Assembly: GCF_023706045.1 (NCBI RefSeq)
Contig: NZ_BQYL01000001.1
Location: 1-64,000, forward strand
Reading direction: 5' to 3'
DNA from: Kangiella sp. TOML190
GTDB lineage: Bacteria; Pseudomonadota; Gammaproteobacteria; Enterobacterales; Kangiellaceae
Length of the DNA stretch: 64,000 nt
The notes under the pieces are model-generated. The model ran no database searches. It was not told the origin of the DNA and saw only the letters and a list, made by a program, of their open reading frames with translations. Positions within the stretch are counted from its first letter, which is position 1; every line of letters begins with the position of its first letter. A program made the position numbers and the translations under genes. Positions 10,481 to 19,292 of this stretch are shown one piece after another.

Positions 10481-10701
10481 CATAAAGTTTTGGTAATGAT
10501 TGCCAAAGGTGCTGACTAAGAATGTCGCCCCTTCTTGAGCAATAGATAGGCCAATTCTAAAGGATCTAGCGCTAGACTCAAGAGTTAATTATCACAACTA
10601 GCTAACTGAGCTTACAAAAGCAGCTACGGTCTCGATTTAAACTGGCAATAAGCTGAGTTTTTTGTAACACTTTGATTGTCGATAACCAATGGAGCATGGT
10701 C

Positions 10702-11064
10702 ATGAAAATTTCTACCCTTATTATTACTACAATTGTTTTACTGGCTTCGGGAAAGGTGAGCAACGACCCGCTGGCGGAAAAATTTGATGCCTATTGCAAG
10801 AAAGTGACGGTCTGTGCCTTAGAAGTAGTTAAAGATCGCGATATTCCCAATGAGTACCGGAAGCTCTTAATGGACGGCATTAAAAACAAATGTGAAGCCG
10901 TTAGATTGAGATTTCAGCCTTACGCCCAAGATCCCAATCTGGTCAAAGGCGCAGAAGCTTGCGTCGACAGCTTAAACGCACTGAATTGTGAGCAATTGAT
11001 GCACATGACCGAAGACACTAAGGAATGCGAAGACGTCAGCCAATTGGTCGAAGGTCCAAAATAA
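10702..11064 (+). CDS. Secreted six-cysteine protein, paralogue A
   Basis: 120 residues from ATG at 10702, chosen because GGAG stands 7 nt upstream; an in-frame TTG 30 bp earlier and ATG 6 bp earlier are weaker. A short signal-like segment (residues 1-18) is followed by a mature domain with six cysteines: YCKKVTVCALEVV, NKCEAV, EACVDSLNALNCEQLM and TKECED. The motif IPxxYRxLxM is shared with the protein at 13808. The family is not recognised. The paired cysteines suggest disulfides in the periplasm. It is divergent from thrS and convergent with the DUF6174 gene. Confidence 0.85.
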   Translation: MKISTLIITTIVLLASGKVSNDPLAEKFDAYCKKVTVCALEVVKDRDIPNEYRKLLMDGIKNKCEAVRLRFQPYAQDPNLVKGAEACVDSLNALNCEQLMHMTEDTKECEDVSQLVEGPK

Positions 11065-11086
11065 TCGGCTGCTTTATCAGACTTAA

Positions 11087-11683
11087 CTAAAAGCGTAAAT
11101 CCTTAAAACTGATACGAACTTCTTCGTCGGCCATGCGCTTGCTACGGTCGATAAACAGTTGGCTCGGATAACCAAATTGTGGATCGTATTTGACCTCAAT
11201 CTGCTCGGCTTTATCTAGCGCCTTTTCGATCATAGCAAACACCTGACTCACGGTTTTCGTTGACTGCGCTACTTGCTCCCCAACAGCTTCGGACTTGCTA
11301 TCCATAACCGTCGTTACCTTACCGTCAGCAATCGTGAGTTTTAGCGGTTGAACAAATTCTCGCGGACAAAAACAACTGCGCTGAAAGTTAACGGAGTAAT
11401 TTTGTAGAGCATGAGCCTGCCATTTTTGCTGATTGGCAAAAAACGCCTGCCGTGTGGCAGTTCGATCATCGACAAATTTAACACCTGACGCTATGCCTTC
11501 AGCTCGACTTTCTTGCTCAGAAGCCTCTTGCGAAACGTTGCTAGCATCAGTTTGTTGCTCTTTCGACGACTGCTCTGTATCGCTTTTAGAGGCTTGGCAG
11601 CCACTAAAGCCTACAAAGCTAAAAATTACTAAGCTCAGTGCTAGGCATAACGAGTTATAGCCTATCGTTTTGTTACTACTCAA
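11087..11683 (-). CDS. DUF6174-type lipoprotein
   Basis: About 198 residues from a TTG at 11683 preceded by GAGGGAG at 8 nt; a longer frame to 11740 would run into the upstream gene. The N-terminus has a hydrophobic stretch ending in a lipobox (FSGC), so it is probably membrane-anchored. A low-complexity Ser/Glu/Gln linker follows. The C-terminal half (NYSVNFQRSCFCPRE, then VTTVMDS, YDPQFGYPSQLFIDRS) matches my memory of DUF6174, a small domain of unknown function common in secreted proteins. It lies 19 bp after the metalloprotease gene, likely in one operon with it. Confidence 0.8.
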   Translation of the reverse strand: MSSNKTIGYNSLCLALSLVIFSFVGFSGCQASKSDTEQSSKEQQTDASNVSQEASEQESRAEGIASGVKFVDDRTATRQAFFANQQKWQAHALQNYSVNFQRSCFCPREFVQPLKLTIADGKVTTVMDSKSEAVGEQVAQSTKTVSQVFAMIEKALDKAEQIEVKYDPQFGYPSQLFIDRSKRMADEEVRISFKDLRF

Positions 11684-11702
11684 AATAACGACTCCCTCAA
11701 TT

Positions 11703-13628
11703 CTACGGTTTGCGGTAACTAGCGGTTTTAGCAATGCCAAAAATCGACATTAAGACTAGCATTAGCAAAGGAATAGCTCCGCCACCACCGCCACCAGAAT
11801 CGTCTCCTGTGGCTGGCGGAGGAGTCACAGGCGCCGCTAAACTAATATCCACTTGGTTAGAGGCGGCCGCTTCACCGCCATTATTGTAGGCAATAACTTG
11901 GTAACTGTAATCGTTGCCAGCACTGACATTGCTATCGGTATAACTGGTTTGATTGGCGGCTAAGTCGGCTACTTGGCTAAAAGCGCCACCATTGTCACTG
12001 CGCTGAACCAAGAAACCGCTCTCATTATCAGAATTATCTTGCCAATTTAGAGCTACATTTGAGCCGCTTTCACTGGCGGTTAAATTACTGACCGCAGCCG
12101 GTATGCTTATTTGCGTGACATTAAATTGAGATTGTAAGCTGTTGTTGGATAAGTCAATATCCACTAAATCAGCAGGAGCAAGCACTTCTTGTTCCAGTTC
12201 AAAGCCGTTAGTTAAAGGCGTTACATTCAGTTGAAGACTAAAATTGTTTGCGGGATTGTTAACCTGACAGGCGTAAGACTCCGTCGAAGCAGCAATAGAA
12301 CAAGCAACACCTGCAGCTACTACCGAGTTCAAACGTCCACTATTGCTAGGAATTGAACCATTAACACTCACTTGATTGAGACTAGCGCTGGAAGACACTT
12401 GGCTAGCCACACTGAAATTTAAATCGCTGGATTCATCAATAATAAGTTCGCTAGGATTAGCGTTATCCGCACTTAACGATAATTCAACCGGATAATCAAA
12501 GCAGGCATTAGGAGTGGTAAGCGAATTAACCGCAGCGTTCATGTCATCCTTTGAACAACTCGAAAATTCCGTGGCAGTACCATTAGAAGTAGCCGCCATA
12601 ATAAAGCCAGAGCTGGCGCAACTATTACCGTCACCATCATGCTCAGCACCGAAGTTATGGCCGATCTCATGCGCGGCAATTAATGAGGTCGAAGCAAGGT
12701 TAGGATTACCATTGCTCGGTAACAACATGGTAGTGCCGGAACTAAAACCACCGCCATTACAAAGAACATCAAGATAAGCCACTCCCGCAGTATTACCATC
12801 AAAGTCACGCCCCGTTATAAAATGAAACAAACTTCGATTATTTTTAATAAAGCCGAGCTGCCCCGCGCCCTTTTTACTACGAATATCCGACAGTAAATCT
12901 CCTGCATCGGTAGTCGTATCAAAAACCGTAGTTTGTAAGAACTCAACCGTAATCGCATTAAAACGAATATTGAAATCGTTTTCGTAAAAGCCTTCGATCA
13001 TGTTGATGAGAGCCGTAGTTTGCGCAGCTAGCTGATCATTGGCAAATCGGTTTTGATAGAGTTGATCAAAGGCGAATTCAATTTCCGCAAAAGAGCAAAC
13101 TCCATTTAGCGGATCATTACAAACCATCTTCTGATTTTTTTGATAATCAATATTACTCGGTTCTGATCTAACTTCTGTTCTCAATTCTGAGTTAATCTCT
13201 GTCGCTGCCAGCACTTGAGTCAAGGCGTCTTTTGCAGATGCGATTTCATGAGTTGCGCATTGGTAAGCCACAATAGTTTGATTGACTGGAACCAACTTCA
13301 AGCGAACCGTATCAGCTTTGCCTGACACCACCTTTTCCACTTGATAGAGTTGATGATCAATAGATGCAATACCCAACCAGTCTTCACCAATATGGGATAG
13401 CCGGACCCAATCAGCCGAGTTTTGCTTAAAATGAGCTTTATAGTGACTCCAGTCGCCAGCTTTAGCCAAAATAGTTTTATTTAATTTAGAGCGCAGCGCC
13501 TGGTTTTGCTCCAGAGTCAAGTCGAGGGTTGCGTGTTCAGTTTGTAGCTGTATTGCTTGTGAAAATACTGGACTTGAAACCAAAGCTAGCGCAAAAAAGT
13601 TTATAATTATTAGTAAGCGAACATCCAT
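11703..13628 (-). CDS. Secreted reprolysin-like zinc metalloprotease with fibronectin type III and GlyGly-CTERM
   Basis: 641 residues from ATG at 13628; a TTG 33 bp upstream is possible. Signal peptide at 1-24. The metzincin site HEIGHNFGAEHDG places zinc ligands at H320, H324 and H330 with catalytic E321. A downstream Met-turn candidate is FIMAAT. Many Asp/Asn stretches follow, then a fibronectin type III domain (VSNLTASESGSNVALNW, GNDYSYQVIAYN). The C-terminus is GDDSGGGGGG, a hydrophobic segment and SYRKP, which is the GlyGly-CTERM signal processed by rhombosortase in type II secretion hosts. It is probably surface-released and digests extracellular protein. Confidence 0.92.
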   Translation of the reverse strand: MDVRLLIIINFFALALVSSPVFSQAIQLQTEHATLDLTLEQNQALRSKLNKTILAKAGDWSHYKAHFKQNSADWVRLSHIGEDWLGIASIDHQLYQVEKVVSGKADTVRLKLVPVNQTIVAYQCATHEIASAKDALTQVLAATEINSELRTEVRSEPSNIDYQKNQKMVCNDPLNGVCSFAEIEFAFDQLYQNRFANDQLAAQTTALINMIEGFYENDFNIRFNAITVEFLQTTVFDTTTDAGDLLSDIRSKKGAGQLGFIKNNRSLFHFITGRDFDGNTAGVAYLDVLCNGGGFSSGTTMLLPSNGNPNLASTSLIAAHEIGHNFGAEHDGDGNSCASSGFIMAATSNGTATEFSSCSKDDMNAAVNSLTTPNACFDYPVELSLSADNANPSELIIDESSDLNFSVASQVSSSASLNQVSVNGSIPSNSGRLNSVVAAGVACSIAASTESYACQVNNPANNFSLQLNVTPLTNGFELEQEVLAPADLVDIDLSNNSLQSQFNVTQISIPAAVSNLTASESGSNVALNWQDNSDNESGFLVQRSDNGGAFSQVADLAANQTSYTDSNVSAGNDYSYQVIAYNNGGEAAASNQVDISLAAPVTPPPATGDDSGGGGGGAIPLLMLVLMSIFGIAKTASYRKP

Positions 13629-13807
13629 ATTGTCAGAGTATGCAGGAAAATGAGCGCTCAATATAGCGAAAATAGCAATTTAAATCATGCAGATCTGACC
13701 ACAGAGTTCACATCTGTTGGCAAAAAAACTGGGACATAACTAGCAATTTAACGACTTTTTTGCAAAACTGGAGTGAGGATGGATTACCACAAAAACTGGA
13801 GTTTTCA

Positions 13808-14185
13808 ATGAAAAAAGCGGTTCTCATGACAATTGCCCTCGGCTGTTCAATGGCTGGCGGATCTGCGCAAAGCTTTGATTTAGATAAGAAATTACTCGAT
13901 TATTGCGAGAAAGCTAAAGCCTGCACGCTCAAACAAATCGAAACTGAGCAAATTCCTGAACAGTATCGCGATATGGTGATGGCGAATATGAACACCATGT
14001 GCGCCGGTGTTAAAGAGCAATTTACACCCTACCTTAAGCAAGAACCGGCAATGCTGGAAAGCGCAGAGCAATGCATCGACAGTTTAAATAAAATGAGCTG
14101 TGATGAATTGATGAGCGCTGAAAGGGAAACTAAAGAGTGCAAAACTTTTAACAAAATGCTCGAAGAGAAAGAGCAGCAACCTTAA
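13808..14185 (+). CDS. Secreted six-cysteine protein, paralogue B
   Basis: 125 residues from ATG at 13808, with GGAG 6 nt upstream. Signal peptide MKKAVLMTIALGCSMAGGSAQ. The mature part mirrors the protein at 10702 position by position: YCEKAKACTLKQI, IPEQYRDMVM, MCAGVKEQFTPYL, EQCIDSLNKMSCDELM and TKECKTF. Family unrecognised. The two copies flank the metalloprotease and DUF6174 genes on the opposite strand, so duplication around this locus is likely. A role as substrate, inhibitor or chaperone of the protease is possible but unproven. Confidence 0.85.
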   Translation: MKKAVLMTIALGCSMAGGSAQSFDLDKKLLDYCEKAKACTLKQIETEQIPEQYRDMVMANMNTMCAGVKEQFTPYLKQEPAMLESAEQCIDSLNKMSCDELMSAERETKECKTFNKMLEEKEQQP

Positions 14186-14211
14186 CTTTTGGCAGCTTAA
14201 CTTTCAGTAAC

Positions 14212-14334
14212 TTAACTGGACGCTAGAAACAGACGGATAATAAAGCCTAGGATCCCCAATGCCAATACTCCAGCTAACCAAAGCCCTACAAACCATAGGG
14301 CTTTATGCCAACGATTATGTTTTTCCTTAACCAC
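14212..14334 (-). CDS. DUF2474-type small membrane subunit of the bd-type oxidase
   Basis: A 40-residue ORF, too short for usual gene callers. It starts with GTG at 14334, which overlaps the cydB stop codon by one base (TAGTG), indicating translational coupling. The sequence has a basic head (KEKHNRWHKALW) and one transmembrane helix (about 13-37), matching my memory of DUF2474 proteins found with cyanide-insensitive-type bd oxidases. Like CydX and CydY, it probably stabilises the heme-bearing subunits. Reading the frame base by base supports it. Confidence 0.8.
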   Translation of the reverse strand: MVKEKHNRWHKALWFVGLWLAGVLALGILGFIIRLFLASS

Positions 14335-15335
14335 TAATGGTACGCCTCATTTGGTTTGACCTTGCCGCGGAACACCCAATAAGCGTAGCTGGTATAAGCG
14401 ATAATGATAGGCAACAAAAAGGCTGAACCCGCTAACAAAAACTTTAAGCTATTTTCTGGCGCAGCGGCCTGCCAAATGCTGATCGAAGGCGGTATTAAAT
14501 AGGGGAAAAAACTCGCGCATAAACCCACATAACTTAAAATGAATAAACCAATGGAAATTAAAAAGGGGCTGAGCTCTTTTCCTCGAAATATATCGCGAAC
14601 TAGCCATGCTCCCAAGGTCAGTACTAACAATGGAATCACCATTAATCCGTAAATGGCCGGAGCATTAAACCAGCGCTCAAGGTACTGCTGCTCTATCAGC
14701 AACATCCATAAGCTGATCACGCCAATGGCAGCAAGAGTAGCAAAAGCCGCTACACGAGCAATGGCTCTGGCTTGTTGTTGCAAGCGTTCGGTGGTTTTCA
14801 AATTCAACCAGGTCGCGCCCAACAAAACGTAACCAACCACCAAGGCAATTCCAGTGGTAATACTAAATGGGGTTAGCCAATCCCACCAACCACCAGTATA
14901 AACACGATTTTCGACTGAGATACCCTGCACTAAAGCGCCTAGGGCAATACCTTGGCATAAGGCAGCGATTAGCGAGCCTAAGAAAAACCCACGATCCCAT
15001 AGGGACTGTAATTTCGTAGCACGCCAGTGAAACTCGAATGCGACACCACGAAAAATCAAACCAATCAGCATCAAGATAATCGGCATATACAGAGCGGGCA
15101 GAATTACGGAATAGGCCAATGGAAACACGGCAAATAAACCACCACCACCCAGTACTAACCAGGTTTCATTACCATCCCAAATGGGCGCAATGGTATTCAT
15201 TGCCGTTTCACGATCCGTTTTGTCTTTGATCAAGGGGAAAAGAATCCCAATGCCTAAATCAAAGCCATCTAAGATGATGTAAGCCAGTACCGCAAAAGCA
15301 ATCAAACCCGCCCAAATAAGTGCATAATCAATCAT
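14334..15335 (-). CDS. cydB: Cytochrome bd-type quinol oxidase subunit II
   Basis: 333 residues with about eight to nine hydrophobic segments. The CydB signature is DGFDLGIGILFPL near residue 24, followed by GNETWLVLGGGGLFAVFP. It forms the oxidase heterodimer with CydA and carries no heme itself. Its ATG overlaps the cydA stop by 8 bp and its stop overlaps the DUF2474 gene, so all three form one operon in the order cydA-cydB-DUF2474. Confidence 0.97.
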   Translation of the reverse strand: MIDYALIWAGLIAFAVLAYIILDGFDLGIGILFPLIKDKTDRETAMNTIAPIWDGNETWLVLGGGGLFAVFPLAYSVILPALYMPIILMLIGLIFRGVAFEFHWRATKLQSLWDRGFFLGSLIAALCQGIALGALVQGISVENRVYTGGWWDWLTPFSITTGIALVVGYVLLGATWLNLKTTERLQQQARAIARVAAFATLAAIGVISLWMLLIEQQYLERWFNAPAIYGLMVIPLLVLTLGAWLVRDIFRGKELSPFLISIGLFILSYVGLCASFFPYLIPPSISIWQAAAPENSLKFLLAGSAFLLPIIIAYTSYAYWVFRGKVKPNEAYH

Positions 15336-16788
15336 CTGTTTGCTCCTTGCTTAAGCTGTTTTGTTGGTTCGGCTTTACCGCCGCTGAAGGTTTTTTATGC
15401 GAACGCTGGTAACTGCTATCCATGCGGTTGGATAAGGACACTTTAGCAGTGCTCTTGGGTTCATCAGTAACCGTGTCTTTTGGCGTCACCTTCATCAGCC
15501 GTAAGGTGTAAAAAATTCCCGTACCAAACACCAATAAATAAGCCAACACAAAGATTGCCAACGAGGCGGCTACTGCCGGCGCATCCAATGGCGAGGCGGA
15601 ATCATACGTACGTAGCAGGCCATATACCGTGTAAGGTTGGCGCCCTACTTCCGTCACAGTCCAACCCGCAATAGTCGCGATCACACCCGCTGGCGCAAAA
15701 GCCACAGCAACCCTCTTCAGCCCACGGCCCTGATAGAGTTTTTTGCGTAGCCGTGAATACAGCGCCCAGAAGCCTATTGCGATCATTCCAAAACCAATTC
15801 CAACCATAATTCTAAATGCCCAAAAGACTATCGGGACATTGGGCCAATCCTCTTTTGGAAATTGATCCAAACCAATCAACTCGCCATCGGGATCATGAGT
15901 CAAAATCAAACTTGCTCCGTGTGGAATTTTAATCGCGTAATCGACTTGTTGCGTATCGCTGTTAGGAAAACCAAAAAGGTACAGCGGAGCACCTTTTTGG
16001 GTATGGTAATTTGCTTCCATAGCAGCAACCTTTGCTGGCTGATGTTCTAGAGTGTTTAGGCCGTGTAGATCCCCGACAAAAGCTTGTAGTGGCGCAACCA
16101 ACAAGGCCATCCACATTGCCATTGAAAACATTAAGCGAGCGCCGGCGTTACCGCTATCCTTAAGCAGGTGCCAAGCTGCGACACCGCCAACCAAAAAAGC
16201 GGTACTCAAAAAAGCGGCTATAACCATGTGCGCTAAACGGTAGGGAAACGAAGGATTAAAAATCACCTCGAACCAATCCTTGACGATAAATTGTCCGGCC
16301 TCATTGATGGCATAACCTACTGGCGTTTGCATCCAGCTATTAACACTTAAAATCCAAAAAGCTGACATCAAAGTTCCAACAGCAACCATCAAGGTCGCAA
16401 AGAAATGTAACTTCTTTCCCACCTTATTCATGCCAAATAACATCACGCCCAAAAAGCCCGCTTCAAGGAAAAACGCGGACAAGACCTCATAGCCCATCAA
16501 TGGCCCTAACACCGGCCCAGTTTTATCTGAAAAAACACTCCAGTTAGTTCCAAACTGGTAGCTCATCACGATCCCAGAGACGACGCCCATACCAAAAATA
16601 ATGGAGAAAATTTTCAACCAATACTTATAAGTTGCAAGATAAACGGATTTGTTAGTTTTTAGCCAAAGCGCTTCAAGCACCGTGAGATAGGCTGCTAGAC
16701 CAATGGATAGACCGGGGAAAATAATGTGGAAGGCTATCGTAAAAGCAAACTGAATACGCGCCAGCAGAACAGCATCAAGAAACTCCAT
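15328..16788 (-). CDS. cydA: Cytochrome bd-type quinol oxidase subunit I, cyanide-insensitive (CioA) type
   Basis: 486 residues, shorter than E. coli CydA (522). His21 in FAFHIIFPG corresponds to the heme ligand near the N-terminus, and GWTVTEVGRQP is the conserved heme-region motif. The Q-loop between LQAFVGDLHG and the IVFWAFRIM helix is short, as in CioA-type enzymes. It oxidises quinol and reduces O2 to water without pumping protons, giving respiration at low oxygen or in the presence of inhibitors. The tail is hydrophilic and Ser/Lys-rich. An Anr/FNR-like box lies 33 bp upstream. Confidence 0.95.
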   Translation of the reverse strand: MEFLDAVLLARIQFAFTIAFHIIFPGLSIGLAAYLTVLEALWLKTNKSVYLATYKYWLKIFSIIFGMGVVSGIVMSYQFGTNWSVFSDKTGPVLGPLMGYEVLSAFFLEAGFLGVMLFGMNKVGKKLHFFATLMVAVGTLMSAFWILSVNSWMQTPVGYAINEAGQFIVKDWFEVIFNPSFPYRLAHMVIAAFLSTAFLVGGVAAWHLLKDSGNAGARLMFSMAMWMALLVAPLQAFVGDLHGLNTLEHQPAKVAAMEANYHTQKGAPLYLFGFPNSDTQQVDYAIKIPHGASLILTHDPDGELIGLDQFPKEDWPNVPIVFWAFRIMVGIGFGMIAIGFWALYSRLRKKLYQGRGLKRVAVAFAPAGVIATIAGWTVTEVGRQPYTVYGLLRTYDSASPLDAPAVAASLAIFVLAYLLVFGTGIFYTLRLMKVTPKDTVTDEPKSTAKVSLSNRMDSSYQRSHKKPSAAVKPNQQNSLSKEQTDD

Positions 16789-16820
16789 CTAGCGACTCCT
16801 AACTTTAGGGTTTAGAAAAC

Positions 16821-16834
16821 TTGATTAAGATCTG
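16821..16834 (-). promoter_or_regulatory. Possible Anr/FNR box before cydA
   Basis: TTGATTAAGATCTG matches the TTGAT-N4-ATCAA consensus at 8 of 10 fixed positions. Control by an oxygen-sensing FNR-type regulator would suit a bd oxidase. Nothing else is seen in the 310-bp gap 16789-17098. Confidence 0.4.
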
Positions 16835-17098
16835 TTAGTTATACTACTCCTCTGACCAATTTTGGCAATGGATATTTAATAAAGTAAAGCTTAACAAAGG
16901 ATTACTATTTTTTATGCAAAACAACCTCAAAATCCCTTCTGATTAATACCGCATAACTATTTTTCGATCAGGGTAAAAAGCTTTACTAAGAAGCTACCCA
17001 ATTCACAAATTTAGTAGCCGCTTTTTGCTAGCATGAAACTATCGAGTAAGAACCTACAAAGACAACAAAATAATGTCAGAAATACTGTTGAGGTAGAT

Positions 17099-17416
17099 AT
17101 GGCTGCAGCAAACATCAATCAACACGGCTTGCATGGACTCGAGGTCACTATGCACGCCCAGCAAGGCAAAGGACACATCTTAGCTGAACTTATGGTTTTG
17201 GCCTCCAAGCGAGTCAAACAACTTACGGGCTGTCGGCTCTACTTGGTACAACAATCTTCTGAAAATACCGATCTAATTTTCGTCAGCGAGGTTTGGGATA
17301 ATCAAGAGTCCCACCAAGTCTCCTTAACCGATGAAAGGATTGGTGAAATTATTTCACAGGCTCGCCCTTTAATTGTTAATATGGAGTTTACTCCTACTAT
17401 TCCCGTTTCAGAATAA
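17099..17416 (+). CDS. Antibiotic-biosynthesis-monooxygenase-fold (ABM) protein
   Basis: 105 residues from ATG at 17099, with GAGG 5-6 nt upstream; an in-frame ATG at 17033 lacks a ribosome-binding site. It has the small ferredoxin-like dimeric alpha/beta-barrel features: GLEVTMHAQQGKGHILAELM, a cysteine (LTGCRLYLVQ) and FVSEVWDNQESHQVSLTDERI. Members of this family are cofactor-free oxygenases or stress proteins of unclear substrate. It stands 18 bp before the GFA-family gene and is probably cotranscribed. Confidence 0.75.
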   Translation: MAAANINQHGLHGLEVTMHAQQGKGHILAELMVLASKRVKQLTGCRLYLVQQSSENTDLIFVSEVWDNQESHQVSLTDERIGEIISQARPLIVNMEFTPTIPVSE

Positions 17417-17434
17417 CCAACTTAAGGAATCTTA

Positions 17435-17848
17435 ATGTCCATTACTGCCAGTTGCTTATGCCAAAAGTCGCAACTCCAAGTCGAAACCCTTGCCAAAGAA
17501 TTTCATGCATGTGATTGCAATATCTGCCGCAAATGGTCAGGGGGACCTTTTATGTCTATGGGTTGCGGTACAAAAGTAAAGCTCACCAAAAAAGACTCTA
17601 TTCGTATCTATGATTCCTCAGAATGGGCTGAGCGGGCTTTTTGTGGCAACTGCGGAACCCAACTCTTCTACCGTTTAAAGCAAAATCAGGAATACTATAT
17701 CCCAGTGGATTTATTTGATAAGCCGGTTTCGCCGAGTTTTACCACGCAATATTTTGTGGATCAAAAACCTTCAACCTATGCCTTTGCTGATTCAACCCAT
17801 AATATGACCAGCGAACAGTTTTATGCACTTTTCGCAAAAGAAGAGTAA
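17435..17848 (+). CDS. GFA (CENP-V/glutathione-dependent formaldehyde-activating) family zinc protein
   Basis: 137 residues. The metal ligands of the GFA fold are visible as paired cysteines: SCLCQKSQLQ, FHACDCNICRKWSGG and AFCGNCGTQLFYR. Members bind zinc in a beta-tent fold; most have no proven reaction and the formaldehyde name covers only a minority. It follows the ABM gene by 18 bp and ends at a terminator hairpin. Substrate unknown. Confidence 0.88.
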   Translation: MSITASCLCQKSQLQVETLAKEFHACDCNICRKWSGGPFMSMGCGTKVKLTKKDSIRIYDSSEWAERAFCGNCGTQLFYRLKQNQEYYIPVDLFDKPVSPSFTTQYFVDQKPSTYAFADSTHNMTSEQFYALFAKEE

Positions 17849-17872
17849 GCTTGGTGAAAAAATATAATCGTT

Positions 17873-17918
17873 GCGGGACGCAGAAAGATAAAACTAACAA
17901 AATCCCGCTTTTGTTTTT
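17873..17918 (+). terminator. Probable intrinsic terminator after the GFA gene
   Basis: GCGGGA (17873) and TCCCGC (17903) flank a 24-nt A-rich loop and are followed by TTTTGTTTTT. The loop is long, so efficiency is uncertain. Confidence 0.55.
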
Positions 17919-18059
17919 GATCTATTGAGAACTAGGCTTTAGCTTTAATAAAAATAGATACTGTAAAGATTGCGCGGGCTTAGCCAATTTTTATACCGTT
18001 TTAACTCGCGTAGGTCTGGTGTTATTATTATTCTTTTCATTAATTGTAGGCTTATCTAG

Positions 18060-18710
18060 ATGAATAAAAATATTGCTGTAATATTATCCGGCTGCGGTTT
18101 TCAAGATGGTGCTGAGATTCAAGAGTCGGTGATGACCTTATTAGCACTCGATCAACAAGCCGCTAGTTATCAATGCTTCGCCCCTGATGTGGAACAATTT
18201 AAAGTGCAAAACCACTTAACCGGCGTGCAGGTTTCCGAAAGTCGCAACGTCTTGGTAGAGTCAGCGCGAATTGCACGTGGCGAGATTAAAGCCATGTCAG
18301 AGTTTAAGGTGGATGATTTTGATGCTTTGGTGATGCCGGGCGGTTTTGGCGCAGCGTTAAATCTTTCTAGCTTTGCGGTCGATGGTCCAGCTTGTAGCAT
18401 CAATCCCGAAGTGGAAACTGCCGTTCGAGCTACTTTTGAGGCACAAAAGCCGATTGGCGCCTTATGTATTGCGCCAGTTATTTTGGCCAAGTTGATTCCA
18501 AGTGTGAATCTAACCATTGGCGACGATGCCGGAGTTGCCGAGGCGCTAGAATCGCTTGGTGCAAAGCACTCCAACACCAGTCACGGCGAAGTGGTAGTCG
18601 ATCCCCTTAATAAAGTGGTAACCACACCTTGCTATATGCTTGATGCCAAGGTTTCGGATATTTATAAAGGCGCTGATGCTTTGGTAAGAGAAGTGTTAAC
18701 TTTAGCCTAA
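18060..18710 (+). CDS. elbB: Isoprenoid biosynthesis glyoxalase ElbB
   Basis: 216 residues, the ElbB/YhbL length. It has a DJ-1/PfpI-type Rossmann-like fold with VILSGCGFQDGAEIQE at the start, ALVMPGGFGAALNLSSFAVDG and GALCIAPVI, in which Cys is the nucleophile candidate. ElbB has weak glyoxalase activity and was linked by genetics to carotenoid and isoprenoid output. It is preceded by a 200-bp gap and followed by a palindromic repeat. The start follows TTAGA; the ribosome-binding site is weak. Confidence 0.93.
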   Translation: MNKNIAVILSGCGFQDGAEIQESVMTLLALDQQAASYQCFAPDVEQFKVQNHLTGVQVSESRNVLVESARIARGEIKAMSEFKVDDFDALVMPGGFGAALNLSSFAVDGPACSINPEVETAVRATFEAQKPIGALCIAPVILAKLIPSVNLTIGDDAGVAEALESLGAKHSNTSHGEVVVDPLNKVVTTPCYMLDAKVSDIYKGADALVREVLTLA

Positions 18711-18723
18711 CTGCTTAACGGGC

Positions 18724-18784
18724 TAAGCCACATTCTCGCCAACAACTGCCAGGGATGGCATGAGCGGCGAGCCAAGAAGTGTAG
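18724..18784. repeat. Intergenic palindrome (family copy 3)
   Basis: CTCGCC (18735) pairs with GGCGAG (ends 18771). Inside is TGCCA-GGGA-TGGCA followed by TGAGC, and the outer arms AAGCCAC/GTAGCTT are weaker. The apical stem plus TGAGC layout matches the copies at 5784 and 7812. No T-run follows, so it is not a simple terminator. Confidence 0.6.
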
Positions 18785-18864
18785 CTTTGTCTGTCTAAGC
18801 TTTTGAAAATCGTCCTTGCAAATCGTTTTTTTAAATAATCCTGTCAAAAAGTGCTGCCAAACTG

Positions 18865-19236
18865 TCACCTTAAATAATCTAAAAATTCTTTAGCATTCAA
18901 ATAACCGCGCAGTCCAATAAGATACAAAACGAGTAACAAGGATCCTAGGCATTTTAAGAAGCCCGCCAAAGTGAACAAGTCCGCCAGCGAAGCAACCAAG
19001 AACAAAGCCACCAATAACGCCAAAATATAGAGAATGGCTCTTAGCATATTCCACAGTTTTCGCCCTTTATACATGATCACCAGCTGGCATAAAAATAGCC
19101 CCCCGATAATGGCCGCACTTAAATAGGCCATAAAATATTCGCTTTGCCAATTCATGTACACTTGAAACGCTAAAATTAGCAAGCCAATCATAAGTATGGA
19201 GTTAATGGTTAAGACGATTTTGGCACTTTTGGGCAT
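18865..19236 (-). CDS. Uncharacterised small integral membrane protein
   Basis: 123 residues with four hydrophobic helices (about 7-27, 35-55, 63-85 and 88-110), joined by a basic loop (YKGRKLWN). No catalytic motif or known domain is recognised. It is on the minus strand beside gloA, 57 bp downstream of it, and could be cotranscribed. The composition resembles neighbouring genes, so it is not an obvious import. Confidence 0.75.
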   Translation of the reverse strand: MPKSAKIVLTINSILMIGLLILAFQVYMNWQSEYFMAYLSAAIIGGLFLCQLVIMYKGRKLWNMLRAILYILALLVALFLVASLADLFTLAGFLKCLGSLLLVLYLIGLRGYLNAKEFLDYLR

Positions 19237-19292
19237 TGTTCTTCTCAGCTTACGATTATGAGATTAGTTCGCTTCGCTCTTAATGACGAGCG

